Positions 59,879-61,631 of a DNA stretch of 61,631 nucleotides are shown in pieces. This stretch comes from RGIG5299 sp045588575 (GTDB taxonomy: Bacteria; Bacillota; Clostridia; Oscillospirales; RGIG5299): positions 1 to 61,631 of the forward strand of contig JAZNEJ010000013.1 in NCBI GenBank assembly GCA_045588575.1, written 5' to 3'. The notes below the pieces were generated by a model. That model saw nothing but the letters and a program-made list of their open reading frames with translations. It did not search any database and was not told where the DNA came from. Position numbers and translations under genes: made by a program. Position 1 is the stretch's first letter; each line of letters opens with the position of its first letter.

Positions 59879-60169
59879 ATGGCAGAAATGCTCGGCAAGG
59901 ATAAATACGTAATGTATCGCGGAAAGCCGCTTGTACGCTCGGGCGGACAGTATATGTACGGCTGGATGAACGATACGCATTCGCTTTTCCTCGGCGTAAT
60001 GGGAACCGAAAAGGTCGGCGAGACCGAGATCCCCTCGAACATCACCGTAATGGTGCGCTCGAACACGGACGGAAAGATAGTAAAGGCGGCAAACAAAAAG
60101 GGCTTTTACGAGGCGCTTGATATAGGAATAGCGTGGCTCGACCTTGCGCTCAAGGGTAAGCTCGCGTAA
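59879..60169 (+). CDS. Small conserved-looking protein of unknown function
   Basis: 96 residues, cytoplasmic, with GAAAGGATG upstream. The N-terminal part MYRGKPLVRSGGQYMYGWM and the middle GTEKVGETEIPSNITVMV look like beta strands; a C-terminal helix follows. It has its own promoter and terminator, so it is a real single gene. No family recognised. Confidence 0.75.
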   Translation: MAEMLGKDKYVMYRGKPLVRSGGQYMYGWMNDTHSLFLGVMGTEKVGETEIPSNITVMVRSNTDGKIVKAANKKGFYEALDIGIAWLDLALKGKLA

Positions 60170-60178
60170 ACGGACTGC

Positions 60179-60224
60179 AAAAAGCACGGAGAAAAGTATC
60201 TCCCTGCTCTTTTGTGCCTTTTTA
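60179..60224 (+). terminator. Terminator of the gene at 59879
   Basis: AAAGCAC / GTGCCTTT outer stem with inner GGAGA/TCTCC, followed by T's. Confidence 0.75.
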
Positions 60225-60249
60225 CCAAAACGGAACGGTCTGTTTTGAC

Positions 60250-60284
60250 AAAATTCACAATTTATTAAAAAAATGTGAATTTTA
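60250..60284. repeat. A/T hairpin in the cohesin-gene upstream region
   Basis: AAAATTCACA / TGTGAATTTT, perfect 10-bp inverted repeat with a 15-nt A/T loop, lying just before the cohesin-gene promoter. Possible regulator site or terminator remnant. Confidence 0.5.
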
Positions 60285-60315
60285 CACTTATCTCGTCCAA
60301 AATTTGACCGAAATA

Positions 60316-60344
60316 TTGACAACATTTTCAATATATGTTACAAT
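60316..60344 (+). promoter_or_regulatory. Promoter of the cohesin-dockerin gene
   Basis: -35 TTGACA (60316-60321), 17-bp spacer, -10 TACAAT (60339-60344). It gives a leader of about 175 nt. Confidence 0.85.
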
Positions 60345-60386
60345 TTAAACGGTTATAGTACCATAGTATAGCTGAATGTAATATTC

Positions 60387-60485
60387 TGTGACAAATGGCG
60401 CTTTTATGAGAGAAAAAGCGACTGTTTGTCGGGGAACGAGAGCTCTTGCGGTCCCGAAACCGAAGGGGCTGGAAGGGCTATGTCT
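60387..60485 (+). ncRNA. Structured 5' leader of the cohesin-dockerin gene, class unknown
   Basis: Nested stems GACAAA/TTTGTC and CGCTTTT/AAAAGCG form one arm (60390-60440). A second arm follows: GGGGA...TCCCG enclosing AGAGCTCT. Purine-rich conserved-looking single strands (AACCGAAGGGGCTGGAAGGGC) come next. Looks like a riboswitch-type leader but does not match the FMN, c-di-GMP, SAM, ydaO or ykkC consensus I know. Confidence 0.45.
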
Positions 60486-60527
60486 TTTGGCACAACTAAT
60501 TTTTGCAGGAGGAGGACCTATTATTTT

Positions 60528-61631
60528 ATGAAGAAAATTGTAAGCTTAGCGACAGCCGTGTTGCTAATCTTTACAATGGTTTTCGGAATGTTTACGGTAT
60601 CTGCCGCAAGCGATAGCGTAAAGGTGCTTATCGAGCGCGTGTCATTTGACAAGGCGGACGAAACGGCAACCGGCGGCTACTACAACGTGTCAGTACCGAT
60701 AAATATTATCCAAAACACAGGTTTTGTGTCAATAATACTCAGCGTTGCTTATGACAATGATTTTGAGCTTGTTGGCTGGACGGAGGGAACAGTATTCCCG
60801 TATGTCGCAAACCAGGAAGGTGTTTCCGGAACGACGGGCTTGCCCGCACCCGGCAACTGCTCGCCTCACAACGGCACGAGCCTTGAGCCTGATGATCTTG
60901 CGCAGAACCCCTTCACGGTTGCTTACATTTCTGCTCTTGAGTCAAACAACACCGCAACGGGCAGACTTATCGTCCTTAACTTTAAGGTGCCGGAGGACAC
61001 GGCAGCAGGATTTTATCCTATCACCGCGACGGTTGAAGAAGCTTTCTCTCAGAGCGGAACAGTCAGCGGAACTACCGAAACTCCCCTTCCCGATCCGATT
61101 ACAAGTGCGTGCACTGTAACCGCGGGCGGCATCCAGGTTGATGACACGACCAATACGTTTAACATCGTTGCCGCTGATACTGAAGCAAAGATCAGCGACG
61201 GCTCTGTTGAGGTTGACATCAACCTTGAAAACAACCCCGGTATCGCAAAGCTCGGCTTCACGGTTGAATTCCAGAGCAACTATCTCGAATTCGCAGGCGT
61301 AACCTCTTACGGTATATTCGCTGAATCCGATTTCGCCGACGTTGTTGCAAACGACGGAAAGCTTTACGTTTACGCGGAGAATGCAAGCGGCGTAACTGCA
61401 AGCGGTAAGCTCGTAACTCTCAAGTTCAACTACACCGACGCAGTCAATGCAGGCGAGTATAATCTTATTGTCTCCCCCAATCTTATGGGTGACGCAAGAG
61501 ACGGTGCGTACGATACAAGCGGCCAGCTCGTAACTATTGAAGCTATGAAGCTTGCTGAAGTAAAGATCACATCCGTAGTTCCCGGCGACGTTGACGGCAA
61601 CGGCAGCGTTAATCTCGACGACGTTGCTCGA
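60528..61631 (+). CDS. Secreted cohesin-dockerin surface protein (C-terminus off window)
   Basis: 368 codons are visible from ATG 60528, with GGAGGAGG upstream, and the frame stays open to the edge. Signal peptide MKKIVSLATAVLLIFTMVFG with likely cleavage after VSA (about 26). Two cohesin-type beta-sandwich domains follow (about 30-190 and 205-345, with VEVDINLENNPGIAKLGFTV and VTLKFNYTDAVNAGEYNL). The C-terminal GDVDGNGSVNLDDVAR is the first calcium loop of a dockerin. Carrying both partner types on one chain suggests a scaffold in a cellulosome-like surface assembly. Confidence 0.85.
   Translation, partial: MKKIVSLATAVLLIFTMVFGMFTVSAASDSVKVLIERVSFDKADETATGGYYNVSVPINIIQNTGFVSIILSVAYDNDFELVGWTEGTVFPYVANQEGVSGTTGLPAPGNCSPHNGTSLEPDDLAQNPFTVAYISALESNNTATGRLIVLNFKVPEDTAAGFYPITATVEEAFSQSGTVSGTTETPLPDPITSACTVTAGGIQVDDTTNTFNIVAADTEAKISDGSVEVDINLENNPGIAKLGFTVEFQSNYLEFAGVTSYGIFAESDFADVVANDGKLYVYAENASGVTASGKLVTLKFNYTDAVNAGEYNLIVSPNLMGDARDGAYDTSGQLVTIEAMKLAEVKITSVVPGDVDGNGSVNLDDVAR

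Noticed and set aside
60387..60485. Cyclic di-GMP or cyclic di-AMP riboswitch before the cohesin gene
   Set aside because: The conserved GEMM and ydaO core blocks could not be found; kept only as a structured leader of unknown class.

Overview
The window looks like a chromosomal segment of a spore-forming Clostridia-class Bacillota. The evidence is Gram-positive Shine-Dalgarno sites, SigA promoters with TTGACA/TATAAT, a CtsR heat-shock operon with its heptad operator, a B. subtilis-type SOS box, the tilS-hpt-ftsH order, EpsG- and EpsD-like exopolysaccharide genes, a SpoVAF-like protein and a cohesin/dockerin surface protein. I cannot name the genus.

Layout. 1-0.7 kb: a riboflavin ECF transporter gene (ribU, cut by the left edge) behind an FMN riboswitch. 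0.7-3.2 kb: a three-gene operon (radical SAM protein, DUF4130 protein, DUF6514-like protein) whose promoter overlaps a perfect SOS palindrome. 3.3-6.85 kb: ctsR-mcsA-clpC without mcsB. 6.85-15.5 kb: a PepSY-like membrane protein, then a core block of DUF2232 protein, rplI, dnaB, tilS, hpt and ftsH. 15.6-22.5 kb: initiator tRNA followed by accessory genes: an ACT-ACT-metallo-beta-lactamase protein, a small HTH+RHH cassette bracketed by two 125-bp structured direct repeats, a lipoprotein with tandem Cys/His repeats, an interrupted mini-gene, a CrtO-like protein and an acetyltransferase.

22.5-44.0 kb: one 21-gene minus-strand exopolysaccharide/capsule operon. It encodes a UDP-L-FucNAc pathway (CapE-CapF-CapG), three DegT-type proteins (one lacking the PLP lysine), glycosyltransferases, an initiating sugar transferase, a flippase, an EpsG-type polymerase, and decoration functions (pyruvyl, acetyl, ATP-grasp). 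44.0-53.0 kb: glnA, an aldose-epimerase-like gene, tRNA-Glu and tRNA-Met, rpsO-pnp with strong leader hairpins, fba, and an ACT/DUF711/lipoprotein/HTH operon. 53.1-53.9 kb: tRNA-Leu, a chain of small hairpins and a small HTH gene.

53.9-61.6 kb: by eye the GC content and codon choice rise here. The genes are mgtE, a TtcA-like PP-loop ATPase, a cytosolic-looking amidase, spoVAF, a DUF3048 lipoprotein, a small unknown protein and a secreted cohesin-dockerin protein running off the right edge. The shift could be native heterogeneity, transfer or an assembly join; the sequence alone cannot decide.

All assignments come from reading motifs and gene order by eye. No database or folding search was run.
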